Origin: Dyadobacter sp. LHD-138
Lineage (GTDB): Bacteria > Bacteroidota > Bacteroidia > Cytophagales > Spirosomataceae
Assembly (NCBI RefSeq): GCF_030929615.1
Contig: NZ_JAVFVU010000014.1
Span: 62,001-126,000 of the forward strand
Reading direction: 5' to 3'
DNA length: 64,000 nucleotides
Every line of letters begins with the position of its first letter. Position 1 is the stretch's first letter. Below the pieces are notes generated by a model. That model was not told the DNA's origin and did not search any database. It was given only the letters and a program-made list of their open reading frames with translations. Made by a program: the position numbers and the translations under genes. Of the stretch, positions 62,553 to 64,000 are shown piece after piece.

Positions 62553-64000
62553 ATGATACATAACTATTTTAAAATTGCTTTCCGGAATCTTGCTAAAAAC
62601 AAGGGATATGGGTTCATTAACATAACCGGTCTGGCGATGGGTATGGCCGTTGCGATGCTGATTGGCCTATGGATTTATGATGAAATTTCATCCGATCGTT
62701 ACCACAAGAATCATGGCAGGATCGCTCAGATCATGCAGCATCAAACCTATAATGGACACATAGGAACGCAAACGGCTGTTCCTTACCCGATTGGGGCGGA
62801 ACTCAGGCGGAACTATGGAAGTGATTTTAAACACGTGATCATGTCAACATGGAGCAACCGCCATGTGTTGGCTTATGGCGACAAGAAATTCGCGAAAAAC
62901 GGGCCCTATATGGAACCGGATGCACCAGAAATGCTAACCCTTAAAATGATAAAAGGATCCGGTTCAGGGTTGAAAGATCCTTATTCTATTCTGCTGTCTG
63001 AATCGGTTGCAAAAGCTTTTTTCGGTGAGGCCGACCCGCTTGACCAGATCATGAAAATTGACAATAAATTCAACGTAAAGGTTACCGGGGTTTATGAGGA
63101 TATACCACACAATTCGTCCTTCAGGGATATGCAGTTTCTGGCTCCGTGGAGCCTTATGGAAATTGCATCGCCGTGGTTGAAAAAAGAAGAGGATCCATGG
63201 CGTGCCAATAGCTATCAGACCTTTGTTCAGCTGAATGACCATGCTGATATTGACAAGGTTTCTGCCAAAATAAGAGACATAAAGGTCAAAAATATACATA
63301 AAGAACAGCTAAAATATAAGCCTGAAGTATTTCTGAATGCAATGGCCGACTGGCATCTTTATTCGGAGTTCAAAGAAGGGAAACGTGTAGGAGGCCAGAT
63401 CGAATTTGTCTGGCTTTTCGGCACTATTGGTTCTTTTGTATTGCTTCTTGCTTGCATCAACTTTATGAACCTGAGCACGGCGCGTTCTGAAAAGCGGGCA
63501 AAAGAGGTAGGTATACGCAAGGCAATCGGTTCTGTCCGTAATCAGCTGATCGCCCAGTTTTTCACCGAATCGTTTATAGTTGTCGCACTGGCCTTTGTTG
63601 TGGCCCTGGTGCTGGTGTTGCTCATGCTGCCACAGTTTAATGAAGTTGCCGATAAAAAACTGACCATTCTGTGGGGTAGTCCGTTATTTTGGTTTGCCAG
63701 CATTGGTTTTAGCCTTTTTACAACGGTGGTTTCCGGAAGTTATCCTGCCTTATATTTATCATCTTTTCAGCCGGTGAAAGTTTTGAAAGGGACATTCAAG
63801 GCAGGCAGGTTTGCTGCTGTCCCCAGAAAGACGCTGGTTGTTGTGCAGTTTACGGTTTCTATCATTTTGATTATTGGTACTGCTGTTGTCTTTCGTCAGA
63901 TCCAGTTTGCCAAAAATCGTCCGGTTGGTTATGATCGCGCCGGATTGCTGGTTCTTAACATGGCAACAACCGATATTCATAACCATTTTGATGCAGTTCG
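62553..64000 (+). CDS. MacB/FtsX-type ABC transporter permease, N-terminal part
   Basis: The frame opens with ATG 62553 (MIHNYFKIAFRNLAKNKGYG) and stays open to the window edge (482 codons), so the gene is cut off. The start and first TM (TGLAMGMAVAMLIGLWIYDE) match the large Bacteroidota permease family also seen at 40234-42633. A MacB_PCD periplasmic domain (about 45-285) precedes the first FtsX core (ARSEKRAKEVGIRKAIGSVR, about 309-328) and three further TM segments. A second half is expected beyond the edge. No ATPase gene is visible. Confidence 0.9.
   Translation, partial: MIHNYFKIAFRNLAKNKGYGFINITGLAMGMAVAMLIGLWIYDEISSDRYHKNHGRIAQIMQHQTYNGHIGTQTAVPYPIGAELRRNYGSDFKHVIMSTWSNRHVLAYGDKKFAKNGPYMEPDAPEMLTLKMIKGSGSGLKDPYSILLSESVAKAFFGEADPLDQIMKIDNKFNVKVTGVYEDIPHNSSFRDMQFLAPWSLMEIASPWLKKEEDPWRANSYQTFVQLNDHADIDKVSAKIRDIKVKNIHKEQLKYKPEVFLNAMADWHLYSEFKEGKRVGGQIEFVWLFGTIGSFVLLLACINFMNLSTARSEKRAKEVGIRKAIGSVRNQLIAQFFTESFIVVALAFVVALVLVLLMLPQFNEVADKKLTILWGSPLFWFASIGFSLFTTVVSGSYPALYLSSFQPVKVLKGTFKAGRFAAVPRKTLVVVQFTVSIILIIGTAVVFRQIQFAKNRPVGYDRAGLLVLNMATTDIHNHFDAV

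Overview
The window is a 64 kb piece of a Bacteroidota chromosome, most likely from the Cytophagales (a Dyadobacter or Spirosoma-like organism). This is inferred from SusC/SusD and ECF-sigma/FecR genes, a type IX secretion (T9SS) C-terminal signal, OMP_b-brl_3-type TonB receptors, large MacB-like ABC permeases, TAnnTTTG promoter boxes and the protein sequences in general. No rRNA, tRNA, CRISPR array or prophage was seen.

Layout. 1-7.6 kb: the distal part of a complex I operon (end of nuoG, then nuoH-I-J-K-L-M-N), tightly packed with overlapping ends. 7.7-15.3 kb: an RND efflux system (adaptor, pump, outer-membrane channel) followed without a clear break by a LytS-type histidine kinase and LytTR response regulator. 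15.4-16.6 kb: a class II Fic protein with a winged-helix C-terminus, preceded by a striking array of inverted repeats that surrounds its promoter and runs into its start codon. 16.7-20.2 kb: a DUF6152-like/DUF6644-like pair, an SGNH hydrolase, a REP-associated Y1 transposase (RAYT) between two composite REP palindromes, and a lipoprotein. 20.6-23.9 kb: a TonB-type outer-membrane protein and a LolA-like sorting protein.

24.2-37.4 kb looks like one catabolic region: a PVC-type dehydrogenase fused to cytochrome c, a PQQ-dependent dehydrogenase with its own cytochrome c domain, a Tat-exported enolase-superfamily (ManD/RspA-like) dehydratase, then ECF sigma, FecR and a SusC/SusD pair with an STN domain. 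I infer an outer-membrane uptake and periplasmic oxidation/dehydration route for a sugar or sugar acid. No glycoside hydrolase is present.

37.4-53.4 kb is a mixed region: a membrane-anchored SGNH-TPR protein, a LysE exporter, an ABC permease, a 14-repeat FG-GAP protein with a T9SS signal, an MDR oxidoreductase, a decayed TetX-like monooxygenase joined to the tail of an EamA transporter, a two-domain CHRD lipoprotein, an NmrA-like protein, a ChbG/YdjC deacetylase, a HAD hydrolase, a TPR protein and an OmpA-family lipoprotein. 53.5-59.6 kb: a second RND system in a MarR-led operon on the minus strand; a well-formed promoter with an operator in its spacer is visible, and the same operator recurs before the channel gene. 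59.8-62.1 kb: a gluconate 2-dehydrogenase subunit 3-like protein and a GMC oxidoreductase. The window ends inside a second MacB-like ABC permease.

All functional calls come from motif and family recognition by eye; no database search was run.
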